Made by a program: the position numbers and the translations under genes. From RDYZ01 sp964518905 (GTDB lineage Bacteria; Cyanobacteriota; Cyanobacteriia; Cyanobacteriales; Geitlerinemataceae): a DNA stretch of 64,000 nucleotides. How positions within the stretch are numbered: position 1 is the stretch's first letter; each line of letters starts with the position of its first letter. A model generated the notes under the pieces. The model made no database searches, was not told the origin of the DNA, and was given only the letters and a program-made list of their open reading frames with translations. The stretch spans positions 10,926-74,925 of the forward strand of contig CAZFJL010000018.1 of the NCBI GenBank assembly GCA_964518905.1. Reading direction: 5' to 3'. This document shows positions 24,246 to 33,268 of this stretch, piece after piece.

Positions 24246-25238
24246 ATGCCGTTTTTTCGCCAGCCTAAAATTTGGGATCTTCCCGAGTCTCGCATCACCG
24301 CCGAGCACATTTTTCTCAATCGTCGCCGGTTCTTGAAAGGTTCGATCGCCGGTGGGATGGGGCTGGCGCTACTGTCGCTGTCGGGCTGCAAAGGCACGAG
24401 CGGCAATGCGGATGATGTGGGCAACAATCCGATCGCCGGGACGCGACCAATTTCGCCCCAGCCCAGCGCGATCGCCCTCCCCGATCCCGGACGCCCGATC
24501 ACCCCGCGCGACCTCGCCGCCCGCTACAACAATTTCTATGAATTTGGCGGCAATAAAGGCATCTGGCGAGCCGCCCAGTCGCTCCCCACCGAAGACTGGA
24601 AAGTGCGGGTGCATGGCCTGGTGAATCAGCCGAAAACCTATGATTTTGACGACCTGACCAAAACCTTTGGCCTCGAAGAACGTACCTATCGCTTTCGCTG
24701 CGTCGAAGCCTGGGCGATGACCGTACCGTGGGCGGGTTTCCCAATGCGTAAGCTGCTCGAAGCTGTGGAGCCGACCAGTGCGGCAAAATTTGTCAAGTTC
24801 ACCTCGTTTTATGACGAGCGCATTACCACCGGCCCCGGCTGGCGTCCGGGTTCGCTACCTTGGCCGTATCGCGAAGGCTTGCGGATCGAGGAAATGGCCA
24901 ACGAACTCGCCTTTTTCGCCACCGGAGCCTACGGTCACACACTGCCGAAACAGCATGGCGCACCGATCCGCATGGTGCTGCCGTGGAAGTATGGCTTTAA
25001 GGGAGCCAAGTCGATCGTGGATATCGAGTTTGTCGCGGAACAACCGGCAACGTATTGGAATACGCTGGTTCCGAATGAGTACGGTTTTGAGGCGAATGTG
25101 AATCCAACCGTGCCGCATCCGCGCTGGTCGCAGGCCGAGGAGCGAATTATTGCGTCGGGGAATTCGCTATCGTGGGATGTTGAGCCGACGTTACCCTACA
25201 ACGGCTATGGTGAATTTGTGGCGGATTTGTATGCGTAA
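24246..25238 (+). CDS. msrP: Protein-methionine-sulfoxide reductase catalytic subunit MsrP
   Basis: This 330-residue protein has a twin-arginine signal NRRRFLKGSIAGGMGLALL near residue 28, so it is exported folded. The sulfite-oxidase-like molybdopterin domain follows, with RCVEAWAMTVPWAGFPM containing the Cys that binds molybdenum, and later PWKYGFKGAKSIVDI. MsrP repairs methionine sulfoxide in periplasmic proteins. The usual membrane haem partner MsrQ is not adjacent in this window, so electrons must come from another locus or another donor. Confidence 0.92.
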   Translation: MPFFRQPKIWDLPESRITAEHIFLNRRRFLKGSIAGGMGLALLSLSGCKGTSGNADDVGNNPIAGTRPISPQPSAIALPDPGRPITPRDLAARYNNFYEFGGNKGIWRAAQSLPTEDWKVRVHGLVNQPKTYDFDDLTKTFGLEERTYRFRCVEAWAMTVPWAGFPMRKLLEAVEPTSAAKFVKFTSFYDERITTGPGWRPGSLPWPYREGLRIEEMANELAFFATGAYGHTLPKQHGAPIRMVLPWKYGFKGAKSIVDIEFVAEQPATYWNTLVPNEYGFEANVNPTVPHPRWSQAEERIIASGNSLSWDVEPTLPYNGYGEFVADLYA

Positions 25239-25252
25239 TGGTCTGAATTCGT

Positions 25253-25276
25253 AGCGCAAGCATCTTGCCTGCTCTG
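25253..25276. repeat. GTAGCGCAAGCATCTTGCCTGCTC interspersed repeat
   Basis: The AGCGCAAGCATCTTGCCTGC stretch is an imperfect palindrome (GCAAG..CTTGC) of a type scattered in cyanobacterial genomes. It lies 15 bp after the msrP stop. Confidence 0.5.
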
Positions 25277-25365
25277 GCCGACTCGACACCCGCATAACCC
25301 AACTCAATCAACACCACCGAGAGCTTCAACACCTCAGCGCTTTTTTCGACCTTTGGACGATCGCC

Positions 25366-26718
25366 ATGCTAAACCCCTTCTCCCGTTACAAACCTCTCCG
25401 ATCCCGCTGGCGATTTTCCAGTGCCATAGGTCGAAACTGGGGCATTTGGCTGTGCGCGATCGTCACATTTTTCGCCTGCTATGCCTGTGCGCCGTTGTGG
25501 AATGCAGGCGATCGCGCTGATCAAGCCAACCCCGAGGCGATCGAACTCACCCTCTGGCAGGGCATCAACCCGCCGCCCAACCGCGACGTGTTCGATCACC
25601 TCGTCGATCGCTTCAACGAAGCCCACCCCGACATTCACGTCAATTCGATCTACGCCGGACAAAGTGAGCAGCAAATGCCCAAGGTGCTAACGGCTGTTGT
25701 CGGTGATGTGGCGCCGGATATCCTCTGGTTTTCGCCCACGGCAACGGGTCAATTCGTTAATTTGGACGCGATCGCCCCGCTCGATAATTGGTTCGCCGAG
25801 TCATTAACGGTCAGCGAACTCGAACCCGCGCTCTACGATGCGATGCTTGAGTCGCGCCACATTTGGTCTGTGCCGATGGCCACCAATAATATCGGCATTT
25901 TCTATCGTCCTAGTCTGTTTGAAGCTGCCGGAATTGAAACGCTTCCCACTTCTTGGTCAGATTTACTAGAAACCACGAAACAGCTTACGGAAGATACCAA
26001 CGGCGATGGACAAACCGATCGCTACGGCATGTTGCTTCCCCTCGGCAAAGGCGAATGGACGGTGTTTACCTGGCTACCCTTTCTCTACAGTGCTGGTGGC
26101 GATCCGAGCCGCAACCAACGTCCGAACCTCTCAACTAAGGAAGCGCGTAACGCCCTTGGTCTCTGGACTCAGCTAATCGCGGATGGGTCGGCGATGCTAT
26201 CCCAGCCGGAACGCGGCTTTGAACTCGATGACTTTCTCGCCGGTCGCGTCGCGATGCAGCTTACCGGGCCGTGGACGCTCGAACAACTCGAATCTACCGG
26301 CGTTGATTACGACGTTATGCCGATTCCCCAGGATACGGAAGCCGCGACGATCGTGGGCGGCGAACACCTGTTTGTGATGAAAAGTAATTCGGCACGCGAG
26401 GCCGCCGCGACTCAGTTTCTCGAATTTGCCCTAAGCGAAGAATTTCAAACGGAGTGGGCGCTGGGCACGGGCTATTTACCCGTAAATGTCAAATCTCGCC
26501 AAAGTTCCGCCTATCAAGCCTATGTCGAGTCTCGCCCAGTTCTGAACGTATTTCTAGCGCAAATGGAATTCGCCCATGCCCGACCCACATTCGCAGGCTA
26601 TCCCCGCTTATCCGACGCCCTCGGACGCGCGATCGAGCAAAGCCTCCTGGGTACGCCTCCCTATGAAGCATTGCGATCCGCACAAGAACGAGTCGAACGA
26701 TTTTGGGATGCGTCCTGA
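25366..26718 (+). CDS. ABC transporter solute-binding protein, sugar type (family 1)
   Basis: This 450-residue protein has an N-terminal membrane or signal helix (NWGIWLCAIVTFFACYACAP) with a Cys that could be lipidated. The mature part starts ELTLWQGINPPPNRDVFDHL and contains FNEAHPDIHVNSIYAGQ, then LPTSWSDLLETTKQLTED and GMLLPLGKGEWTVF, typical of family 1 sugar or glycerol-3-phosphate binding proteins. No permease or ATPase gene is nearby, so its transporter is encoded elsewhere. The ligand is unknown. Confidence 0.88.
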   Translation: MLNPFSRYKPLRSRWRFSSAIGRNWGIWLCAIVTFFACYACAPLWNAGDRADQANPEAIELTLWQGINPPPNRDVFDHLVDRFNEAHPDIHVNSIYAGQSEQQMPKVLTAVVGDVAPDILWFSPTATGQFVNLDAIAPLDNWFAESLTVSELEPALYDAMLESRHIWSVPMATNNIGIFYRPSLFEAAGIETLPTSWSDLLETTKQLTEDTNGDGQTDRYGMLLPLGKGEWTVFTWLPFLYSAGGDPSRNQRPNLSTKEARNALGLWTQLIADGSAMLSQPERGFELDDFLAGRVAMQLTGPWTLEQLESTGVDYDVMPIPQDTEAATIVGGEHLFVMKSNSAREAAATQFLEFALSEEFQTEWALGTGYLPVNVKSRQSSAYQAYVESRPVLNVFLAQMEFAHARPTFAGYPRLSDALGRAIEQSLLGTPPYEALRSAQERVERFWDAS

Positions 26719-26803
26719 TGTCCACAATTTAGGGTTTGGCTCAGAAAGATTGCAGGTCATCGTTCCCACGTTCTGCGTCCCGTGAATTCGCGATAGTAAA
26801 ACA

Positions 26804-27487
26804 CTAACGATCGCCAAAGATCGTACGCCCAACCCGGATCGCCGTCGCACCCGCCGCGATCGCCAGCCGATAATCGTTCGACATCCCCATCGATAGCTCA
26901 TCGAGCCGCCAGCGTTTCGCTCTCCCCTGCAACTCCTGCAAAAACTGCTGCGCTCGCTCAAATAAAGCCCGCGTTTCCGCCTCCGTTAACCCCAGCGGCG
27001 CGATCGTCATCAACCCACGTACATCCAGCCGCTCCAGCGCCTCCAGCTCATCCCAATCTCGCAGCAGCTCATCGACGTCCCAGCCAAACTTATCCGGGTC
27101 TGGCGCAAACTTGACCTGTAAGCAGAGCTTGGGACTCGGCTTTCCCTGCCCGATCGCGCGATCGATGCAACGCGCCAGTTTCAAGCTATCAACCGAATGA
27201 ATCCAATCCACCTGTGCCAGCGCCGCATTCACCTTATTCGATTGGAGATGGCCGATAAAATGCCAGATAATATCCGGCAAATCCGCCAATAACTGCCGCT
27301 TTTCGATCACCTCTTGAATCCGGCTCTCGCCAATATCGCGAACCCCCGCCGCATAGGCCGCCCGGATCGCAGCCACCGGCTTATATTTCGATACCGCGAT
27401 CGCCCGCACTCCATCAGGCAGTTCCGATCGCAGCTCTGCGAGCCGTTGGGCAATCTGAGCAGCATTCATAAACTCAGCTTCACTCAC
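26804..27487 (-). CDS. pipY: PLP-binding protein PipY (YggS/PLPBP family)
   Basis: The 227-residue product has the alanine-racemase-like barrel of the YggS family. The PLP lysine lies in AIAVSKYKPVAAIRAAYAAG, followed by RDIGESRIQEV and WHFIGHLQSNKV, with the phosphate-binding SMGMSNDYRLAIAAGATAIRVG near the C-terminus. It controls PLP and amino-acid homeostasis. The start is a GTG at 27487; ATG 27469 is an alternative. It lies 83 bp downstream of pipX, the conserved cyanobacterial order. Confidence 0.93.
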   Translation of the reverse strand: MSEAEFMNAAQIAQRLAELRSELPDGVRAIAVSKYKPVAAIRAAYAAGVRDIGESRIQEVIEKRQLLADLPDIIWHFIGHLQSNKVNAALAQVDWIHSVDSLKLARCIDRAIGQGKPSPKLCLQVKFAPDPDKFGWDVDELLRDWDELEALERLDVRGLMTIAPLGLTEAETRALFERAQQFLQELQGRAKRWRLDELSMGMSNDYRLAIAAGATAIRVGRTIFGDR

Positions 27488-27570
27488 GTTGTTAGACCAA
27501 TCTCCTCATACTTTTCTGGAGAAAGAATCACTTCCACCTCAAAAAATAGACATTTCAAAGCGCTTTTCGA

Positions 27571-27837
27571 CTACTGAAACGTCTGCTTATGAACACGCTG
27601 AAGCTCAGACAACTCCTCACGTATCCCCTGTCGTCGCAACTGTCGCATACGACCTTCCACAACCATTCGTGCATCCGAGCGCGTTAGAGGTTCAAACGCC
27701 AATGATCCCTGATTTTTTACCAGGAAAAATAAGCGTTGGGCGTAGAGCGTTGTAAAAAGCTCACGATTATCCTCGACGCTACACACTCGAAATAACAAAC
27801 CGAATGTTGGGTGATTAAGGTAAGTTTCGTTGCCCAT
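27571..27837 (-). CDS. pipX: PipX, PII-interacting co-activator of NtcA
   Basis: This 88-residue protein begins MGNETYLNHPTFGLLFRVC and continues YAQRLFFLVKNQGSLAFEPL and RMVVEGRMRQLRR, matching the PipX Tudor-like domain plus two C-terminal helices. PipX binds PII at low 2-oxoglutarate and NtcA at high 2-oxoglutarate, so it links nitrogen/carbon status to transcription. It is the first gene of pipX-pipY. It lies just downstream of the apc operon on the same strand, after a terminator. Confidence 0.95.
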   Translation of the reverse strand: MGNETYLNHPTFGLLFRVCSVEDNRELFTTLYAQRLFFLVKNQGSLAFEPLTRSDARMVVEGRMRQLRRQGIREELSELQRVHKQTFQ

Positions 27838-28136
27838 TCAAGTGTTACGACGGTCAAACTTTGTACTGAACATACTGACGTGCGGCTTACATGCAGCGTA
27901 ACATTCTAAAAAATCAAATTCATTACGTTGCGCACCCATTTATCCCACTAACCACTGTATCAGTCGTTACTGCATAACGAACAGAAACTTACGATGTTTT
28001 TCGACTTGGAAGTGACGATAAAGCGATGATTGCGAGCCGATCGGTATAGGACAGACGAGTTTCAGGCATTTTGCCGAAGAGTTCCGATCGTCCTAGACAC
28101 ATATATCAGCAAAGCCATCAATCAGACATAAAAATA

Positions 28137-28174
28137 TCCTGCAAATTCGGAGAATTTTACCGACGTTTGCAGGA
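28137..28174 (-). terminator. Rho-independent terminator of the apc operon
   Basis: TCCTGCAAA (28137-28145) pairs with TTTGCAGGA (28166-28174), with an inner CGG/CCG. In apcC direction the hairpin is followed by TATTTTTAT. It lies 37 bp past the apcC stop and separates the operon from pipX. The remaining ~300 bp before pipX is AT-rich without a gene. Confidence 0.8.
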
Positions 28175-28210
28175 CGAAGCGCTTAATGGCTCAATCTCAA
28201 AAGCTATTAC

Positions 28211-28414
28211 CTAAGCTAAACCGGCATTCATGCCTGGTTTACCGGTAACAAGTTTCACGCTTACAATTTTTCCGCCCATCTTCTGGATGCGCTGTTGCTC
28301 ACGGAACCAGCTATCGTAGGGAACGAGCTTCGTAAAATAGGTATTTTGCAGCTCTCTCTGAGTCCGGATGCGCGACTGACTCGGCACGCATGCGGTTACT
28401 CGAAACATACGCAT
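28211..28414 (-). CDS. apcC: Allophycocyanin-associated core linker ApcC (7.8 kDa)
   Basis: The 67-residue protein MRMFRVTACVPSQSRIRTQR has the CpcD-like fold, with YFTKLVPYDSWFREQQRIQK and KIVSVKLV. It caps the allophycocyanin trimers of the phycobilisome core. A strong AGGAGG (complement at 28425-28430) precedes the ATG. It is the last gene of apcA-apcB-apcC; 282 bp of AT-rich sequence separates it from apcB, so partial termination or processing may set its lower level. Confidence 0.97.
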   Translation of the reverse strand: MRMFRVTACVPSQSRIRTQRELQNTYFTKLVPYDSWFREQQRIQKMGGKIVSVKLVTGKPGMNAGLA

Positions 28415-28696
28415 GACGAGAAATCCTCCTCTGCTAGGGTTGGGTCTAAAGGAAAATTTTAGCGCAAAGTTTAGCTAAATATTTTCTAAAAATTGAAATG
28501 AATTTCGATTCAGTTTTAACTGGACTCGAATGGCAGGTGGCCAAAAGTCAATACATACCAAAACACTATCCGAACCAAAGTATTGATCCAATAATGGGCA
28601 TGCACTCCCTCGTGGCACAACCTGCCGAATCGTGGAACTGTTGCCGTCACGCTAAACGTAAACTGCGAACAATTCACCCATCAACAAAGGTTGAGA

Positions 28697-29182
28697 CTAG
28701 CTCAAGCCCGAGGAGATGTAGTCGAAGTAAACACCCATTTCTGCACCAGCATCAGCGCCGACGAGACCGGAGGTCACTTCTTTCATTGCCTGGATAGCTT
28801 GGACGGTGGAACCGACCGGAACACCCAGCGAGTTATAGGTTTCTTTCAAACCGTTGAGCACGCGCTCATCGAGAATCGACGGATCACCAGCTAGCATCGC
28901 GTAGGTTGCATAGCGGAGGTAGTAGTCGAGGTCGCGGATGCAAGCAGCGTAGCGACGGGTGGTGTACATGTTGCCACCGGGACGGGTGACATCCGAGTAC
29001 AACAGCGATTTTGCCACAGCTTCTTTAACGATCATGGCAGCGTTAGCGCCGATCGTAGCAGCCGCGCGAACACGCAGTTCACCGGTTTGGAAGTAGCTTT
29101 TCAGCTTGTCCATCGACGCTGCATCCAGGTATTTACCTTGAACGTCGGAGGAGTTGATTACAGAAGTAATTGCGTCTTGCAT
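28697..29182 (-). CDS. apcB: Allophycocyanin beta subunit
   Basis: The 161-residue globin-like phycobiliprotein begins MQDAITSVINSSDVQGKYLD. The chromophore-binding region YAACIRDLDYYLRYATYAML contains the Cys that carries phycocyanobilin, and the preceding GGNMYTTRRY has the Asn position that is methylated in beta subunits. It forms the alpha-beta monomer of the phycobilisome core with ApcA. The spacer to apcA is 104 bp. Confidence 0.98.
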   Translation of the reverse strand: MQDAITSVINSSDVQGKYLDAASMDKLKSYFQTGELRVRAAATIGANAAMIVKEAVAKSLLYSDVTRPGGNMYTTRRYAACIRDLDYYLRYATYAMLAGDPSILDERVLNGLKETYNSLGVPVGSTVQAIQAMKEVTSGLVGADAGAEMGVYFDYISSGLS

Positions 29183-29286
29183 GGTTTTACTTATTTTCGA
29201 GTGACGAAATAAAAACGGAGTTAATGAAGTTCCGTACGATTAACGCACGGTTAAGGCGATCAATCCGCGAATGCGGAAAGGCCTTA

Positions 29287-29772
29287 TTACAGCATTGCGC
29301 CGACGACGTAGTCGAAGTAAGAACCAGCTTCAGCAGCATCGTCTGCCGACATCATCGACGTTGCAACAGCTTTCATGCTGCGGACGCCTTCTGCAACAGC
29401 TTCGATCGGGGTTCCGAGCGAGCGGTACATTTCACGGACACCGACGATACCGATTTCTTCGATCGGAGTAACATCACCGGAAACCACACCGTAGGTCACG
29501 AGACGCAGGTAGTAGTCCATGTCACGCAGGCAGGTTGCGGTCATTTCTTCGCCGAAGGCATTACCACCGGGAGAAACCACATCCGGGCGTTTTTGGAACA
29601 GTTGGTTACCTGCTTCCTTGACGATGCGCTCACGCGATTCGGTCAGGACTTGAGCGATACGTAGGCGGGTTTCGCCGGAGGTAACAAAGCTCTTGATGCG
29701 CGCGAGTTCGCCGGGGCTGAGGTAACGAGCCTCTGCATCAGCATTCACGATTGATTTCGTGACGATACTCAT
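29287..29772 (-). CDS. apcA: Allophycocyanin alpha subunit
   Basis: The 161-residue protein begins MSIVTKSIVNADAEARYLSP. TATCLRDMDYYLRLVTYGVV contains the phycocyanobilin-binding Cys. The alpha and beta subunits assemble into trimers of the phycobilisome core that pass energy to the photosystems. A perfect AGGAGG (complement at 29784-29789) precedes the ATG. It is the first gene of the operon. apcE is not directly upstream, unlike in some relatives. Confidence 0.98.
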   Translation of the reverse strand: MSIVTKSIVNADAEARYLSPGELARIKSFVTSGETRLRIAQVLTESRERIVKEAGNQLFQKRPDVVSPGGNAFGEEMTATCLRDMDYYLRLVTYGVVSGDVTPIEEIGIVGVREMYRSLGTPIEAVAEGVRSMKAVATSMMSADDAAEAGSYFDYVVGAML

Positions 29773-30683
29773 GATGTGCGATTCCTCCTAAAAGGAAAAT
29801 ATTACAGAATGTATCTAATCTTAAAGGGCTAACGTCCCCTTTCAATCTTCGATATTCTCCTGTATCGGGTCGGCAATCCTGACGACCGTTAATATTTTGT
29901 AACGCAAGGTCTCGAAATGTATGGTGCTGACTTCATGGATCTGGGGTGAAGAAACTTGGCAACAGCCTGAGGCTTAAGGCTTTTCTCTCGTCTTACTGAA
30001 GCGTTGCACCGATCGCGAGCGGGGAAAGGATCTAAGCCCCAAAACGTTGGCGGTAGCAAAGAATACGGTTCGGCGGCGAGGAGAGACTGGGAGATTCATC
30101 CAGAATTTTGCCTAATTGGCGTCGGGAACTCTCTCATTTTGTTGTTTAGGATCCGTCCGTGAGCCAGTTCCTTGGTCGAGTGACATGAGAACTGATGGCT
30201 GGTCAGCGTCAGACCCAGGGCAAAAATATTTGGACGTATAGACCAAAATTCTTCAGATAGAGAATATTTTGTCGCACTCGTTACCAGACAGGACTCTTCC
30301 TACTTTTCTTATCTCTGCCATCCAATTATGTTTTGTTTGCTCGCGGATGGACGCCGGAATCCTTGGAAGAAGCGAAACAAACCGCAACTCTAAAGTTGCA
30401 AAACGCAATACTCAGGGAAGAGAAATTAAATTTTTTCTGCACAATCTCGGGAAACAAATCAATGTGTGGTGTATTCGGGAATGGGTATTCCGGTTCGTAC
30501 GGTGATGTAACCGAAGACTTAGATATTCGAGGGGATACTCCTTTCATGGCTAAAGACTGTACGAATTAATGGACGATCGATATTGATCAAGCTGTTGATC
30601 AATATGAGTTTATGCATTAGCCGCTGCCTGAATACCCATCGAATCACCGTCTAGATAGCCTATTTTTTCCAGTAGAGCATTTT
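29773..30683. promoter_or_regulatory. Long divergent leader region between apcA and the sigma factor gene
   Basis: These 911 bp contain no convincing gene. They must hold the apc promoter (leftward) and the sigma promoter (rightward). The apcA ribosome-binding site lies at 29784-29789. A perfect dyad lies at 30580-30605 (separate entry). Short frames such as 30333-30569 have no recognisable protein. Confidence 0.5.
30580..30605 (+). promoter_or_regulatory. Perfect 11-bp inverted repeat upstream of the sigma factor gene
   Basis: ATATTGATCAA (30580-30590) and TTGATCAATAT (30595-30605) are separated by GCTG. The arms contain the palindrome TTGATCAA. It lies 78 bp upstream of the sigma factor ATG, a position suited to an operator or a leader hairpin. 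The regulator is unknown. Confidence 0.55.
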
Positions 30684-31646
30684 ATGAAAGCAACCCCTCG
30701 CCCGTTAAGCGTTGATACCGTACGTACGTATCTCCATGAAATTGGTCGCGTGCCGCTTCTGACTCACGAAGAAGAGATTATTTTTGGGAAGCAAGTCCGT
30801 CGATTGATGGATTTACTGGAGATTGAGGTCAGGCTGACGGAAGAATTGGGGCGGGAGCCGGAGATGTCGGAGTGGGCGAAGGCTGCGGATTCAAGTCTGG
30901 AAAAGCTGCATACCGAGTTGAACACTGGGAAACGTGCCAAGCGAAAAATGATTGAGGCAAATTTGCGCCTGGTGGTGGCGATCGCCAAGAAATACCAGAA
31001 GCGCAATCTAGAGTTTCTCGATTTAATCCAGGAAGGATCGCTCGGTCTTGAGCGCGGTGTCGAAAAATTCGATCCGGGGCGAGGCTATAAGTTCTCGACC
31101 TATGCCTACTGGTGGATTCGCCAAGCCATCACCCGCGCGATCGCCCAGCAAGCACGAACGATCCGCCTACCGATTCACATCACCGAAAAGCTCAACAAAA
31201 TTAAAAAAGCCCAGCGCGAACTAACGCAAAGCCTCGGCCATAGCCCCACCTCAGAGCAAATTGCCGCCACGCTTGAGCTTGAACCGCAACAGGTTCGCGA
31301 CTATCTCAGCCTTTCGCGTCAGCCGGTTTCGCTGGATCTGCGAGTCGGCGATAACCAAGATACAGAGCTGCAAGAGTTGCTGGAAGATGAGACCGCATCG
31401 CCCGAAGATTACGCAACCCAAGACTTCCTACGGCAGGATTTATCGATGTTGCTCGATAAGTTAACGCCGCAGCAACGCGAGGTGATTGTCTTGCGCTTTG
31501 GTTTGAACGATGGCAAGGAGTTGTCTTTGGCGAAAGTTGGAGTGCGTCTGAACCTGAGCCGCGAACGGGTACGCCAACTAGAGCATCAAGCCATGTCCTA
31601 TTTACGTCGCCGCCAGCACGAAATTCGCGAATATCTCGCGTGTTGA
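30684..31646 (+). CDS. Group 2 sigma-70 factor (RpoD/SigA family)
   Basis: The 320-residue protein starts MKATPRPLSVDTVRTYLHEI (region 1.2). Region 2 contains YQKRNLEFLDLIQEGSLGLE and YKFSTYAYWWIRQAITRAI, region 3 PIHITEKLNKIKKAQREL, and region 4 LTPQQREVIVLRFGLNDGKE, then LSRERVRQLEHQAMSYLRRR. There is no long region 1.1, so it is a non-essential group 2 factor of the SigB-SigE type. I cannot say which. Such factors reprogram transcription under stress or in darkness. It lies upstream of crtW with 82 bp between. Confidence 0.93.
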   Translation: MKATPRPLSVDTVRTYLHEIGRVPLLTHEEEIIFGKQVRRLMDLLEIEVRLTEELGREPEMSEWAKAADSSLEKLHTELNTGKRAKRKMIEANLRLVVAIAKKYQKRNLEFLDLIQEGSLGLERGVEKFDPGRGYKFSTYAYWWIRQAITRAIAQQARTIRLPIHITEKLNKIKKAQRELTQSLGHSPTSEQIAATLELEPQQVRDYLSLSRQPVSLDLRVGDNQDTELQELLEDETASPEDYATQDFLRQDLSMLLDKLTPQQREVIVLRFGLNDGKELSLAKVGVRLNLSRERVRQLEHQAMSYLRRRQHEIREYLAC

Positions 31647-31728
31647 TGAGGGGGACGGTATCGTTAAGAAATATTGCTTTTGCCTTTCATGCTCGTCGCT
31701 TCGTTTTGTTGCGATCGCTCTTGACGTT

Positions 31729-32526
31729 ATGCCTTCCTCTCTCGCTCCCGCCTCTGTCACTCCGGTTCCGACTTCTCCCAACCCCTTTCCGGCCACGGAT
31801 CGCGATTTATCGATCGGTGGTCTGGTTGCGGCGGGCAGTATTTTGGGGATCTGGGCAATCAGCCTGGTTACGCTCCTGCGTGCCGATCTAGCGCAATGGT
31901 CGTTCCTGCAAAAAATGTTGGGTCTAACCTGGCAAACCTTTCTCTACACGGGTTTGTTTGTCACGGCTCATGATGGGATGCATGGCTCGATTTGTATGAC
32001 CAATCGTCGAGTCAATGACACGATCGGCGCGATCGCGATCGGCATCTATGCCCTGTTTGACTTTAAGTTTTTACGCGATCGTCACCACGAACACCACGCC
32101 CAGCCCTCCACCGAACTCGATCCGGACTTCCACGACGGCGAACACACCAATTTTGTCCGCTGGTATAGCTACTTCATGACGCGATACTGGAGTTGGCTAC
32201 GGCTCTTTTCGCTAATCGCCATTTTCCATATCGTCCATCGCCTGTTCCACATCCCCGAAGCAAACCTCGCCTGGTTCTGGGTCTATCCCTCCGTCCTCAG
32301 TTCCGTGCAGCTCTTTTTCTTTGGAACGTATTTACCGCACCGGCAGCCAAAACGCGGCTATACCAATATTCACCGCACCCAAAGCACCGAAATCGCCGAA
32401 CTTTGGTCGTTCCTGAGCTGCTACCACTTCGGCTATCACTACGAACACCACGAATATCCCGGCGTACCCTGGTGGAAGCTCCCCACGGTGTATCGCCAAA
32501 CGCGATCGCGTGCCGAGTCTCTCTAA
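31729..32526 (+). CDS. crtW: Beta-carotene ketolase CrtW
   Basis: The 265-residue membrane-bound di-iron ketolase belongs to the fatty-acid-hydroxylase superfamily. Histidine boxes are visible: TAHDGMHGS near 80, DRHHEHHAQPSTELDPDFH near 115, and CYHFGYHYEHHEYPGVPWW near 235, with FFFGTYLPHRQP between. CrtW introduces keto groups at C4/C4' of beta-carotene to give echinenone and canthaxanthin. In cyanobacteria these are used for photoprotection and as the orange-carotenoid-protein pigment. The next gene follows after 68 bp. Confidence 0.93.
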   Translation: MPSSLAPASVTPVPTSPNPFPATDRDLSIGGLVAAGSILGIWAISLVTLLRADLAQWSFLQKMLGLTWQTFLYTGLFVTAHDGMHGSICMTNRRVNDTIGAIAIGIYALFDFKFLRDRHHEHHAQPSTELDPDFHDGEHTNFVRWYSYFMTRYWSWLRLFSLIAIFHIVHRLFHIPEANLAWFWVYPSVLSSVQLFFFGTYLPHRQPKRGYTNIHRTQSTEIAELWSFLSCYHFGYHYEHHEYPGVPWWKLPTVYRQTRSRAESL

Positions 32527-32594
32527 ATACCGCTCAAGCTCAAATAACGCCTAAGCTTGAACTACCGTCAAACCTCGTCTCTTACGAATTCCCG

Positions 32595-33143
32595 ATGTTC
32601 GTTCGCCTCTTCGCCGCCCTTCCCCTCTTCGACACCCTGTTTTCCACCCAGGGCATCATGGTGATGCTCTTGGCAACCTATGGCGTTGCCATGTGGGCTT
32701 TCCTCACCAGCGCCCCCAAGGTGCATACCGTCATGGTCTCCGATCTCGACATCGCACGGCAGTTTTACGAAGGCGAGTTAGAGCTACCAGCAGCAGAAGT
32801 CCCACTGCACTACTACTACAACTACGAACAGACGATCGGTGCTGCCGGTCTAGATCCGCTTTATCTCAACGCCGAACTGGCCACCCTGCCACCCGCAGAA
32901 AAATCCGAAGGCTTGTGGTATCAACTCAAACGCAACACCCAACTCCACATCATTCGGGGAGCCAGCCTTGGCAAAAAACAGCGCCAACGCCACGTTAGCT
33001 TCGATCGTGACTGCCTCGAAGCACTGCTCCTACAAATCCAAGCACGCGGCATTAAATACAAAATCCGTCGCGAAAAACCCCTGAATTTTCTTGTCAAAGA
33101 TTTCTATGGCCGCATCCTCGAACTCACCGAAGCCGCACGCTAA
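32595..33143 (+). CDS. Glyoxalase-like domain protein with N-terminal membrane helix
   Basis: From ATG 32595 (MFVRLFAALPLFDTLFSTQG) the product has 182 residues. The frame opens upstream inside crtW, but that part is crtW shadow. A hydrophobic segment (IMVMLLATYGVAMWAFLT) could anchor it to the membrane. The rest has a single vicinal-oxygen-chelate unit: HTVMVSDLDIARQFYEGELEL and later FDRDCLEALLLQIQARGIKY and NFLVKDFYGRILELTE. Family members bind divalent metals; substrate unknown. It may be in one transcript with crtW. Confidence 0.75.
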   Translation: MFVRLFAALPLFDTLFSTQGIMVMLLATYGVAMWAFLTSAPKVHTVMVSDLDIARQFYEGELELPAAEVPLHYYYNYEQTIGAAGLDPLYLNAELATLPPAEKSEGLWYQLKRNTQLHIIRGASLGKKQRQRHVSFDRDCLEALLLQIQARGIKYKIRREKPLNFLVKDFYGRILELTEAAR

Positions 33144-33268
33144 ACGCCAGTACCAGCACGCCCCCCACCCTCATCTATCGAGCCGAAGTGCGGTATCCCG
33201 AATCTTAACGCAATGACAACTATTCATTACGAAATGTATACTACTGTAGGTAATGCCGAGCAACGGTA

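Noticed and set aside
30333..30569. 78-codon frame upstream of the sigma gene
   Set aside because: No ribosome-binding site or domain, and AT-rich random-looking composition.
32193..32594. Long N-terminal extension of the glyoxalase-like gene
   Set aside because: It overlaps crtW in another frame; ATG 32595 gives the full domain.
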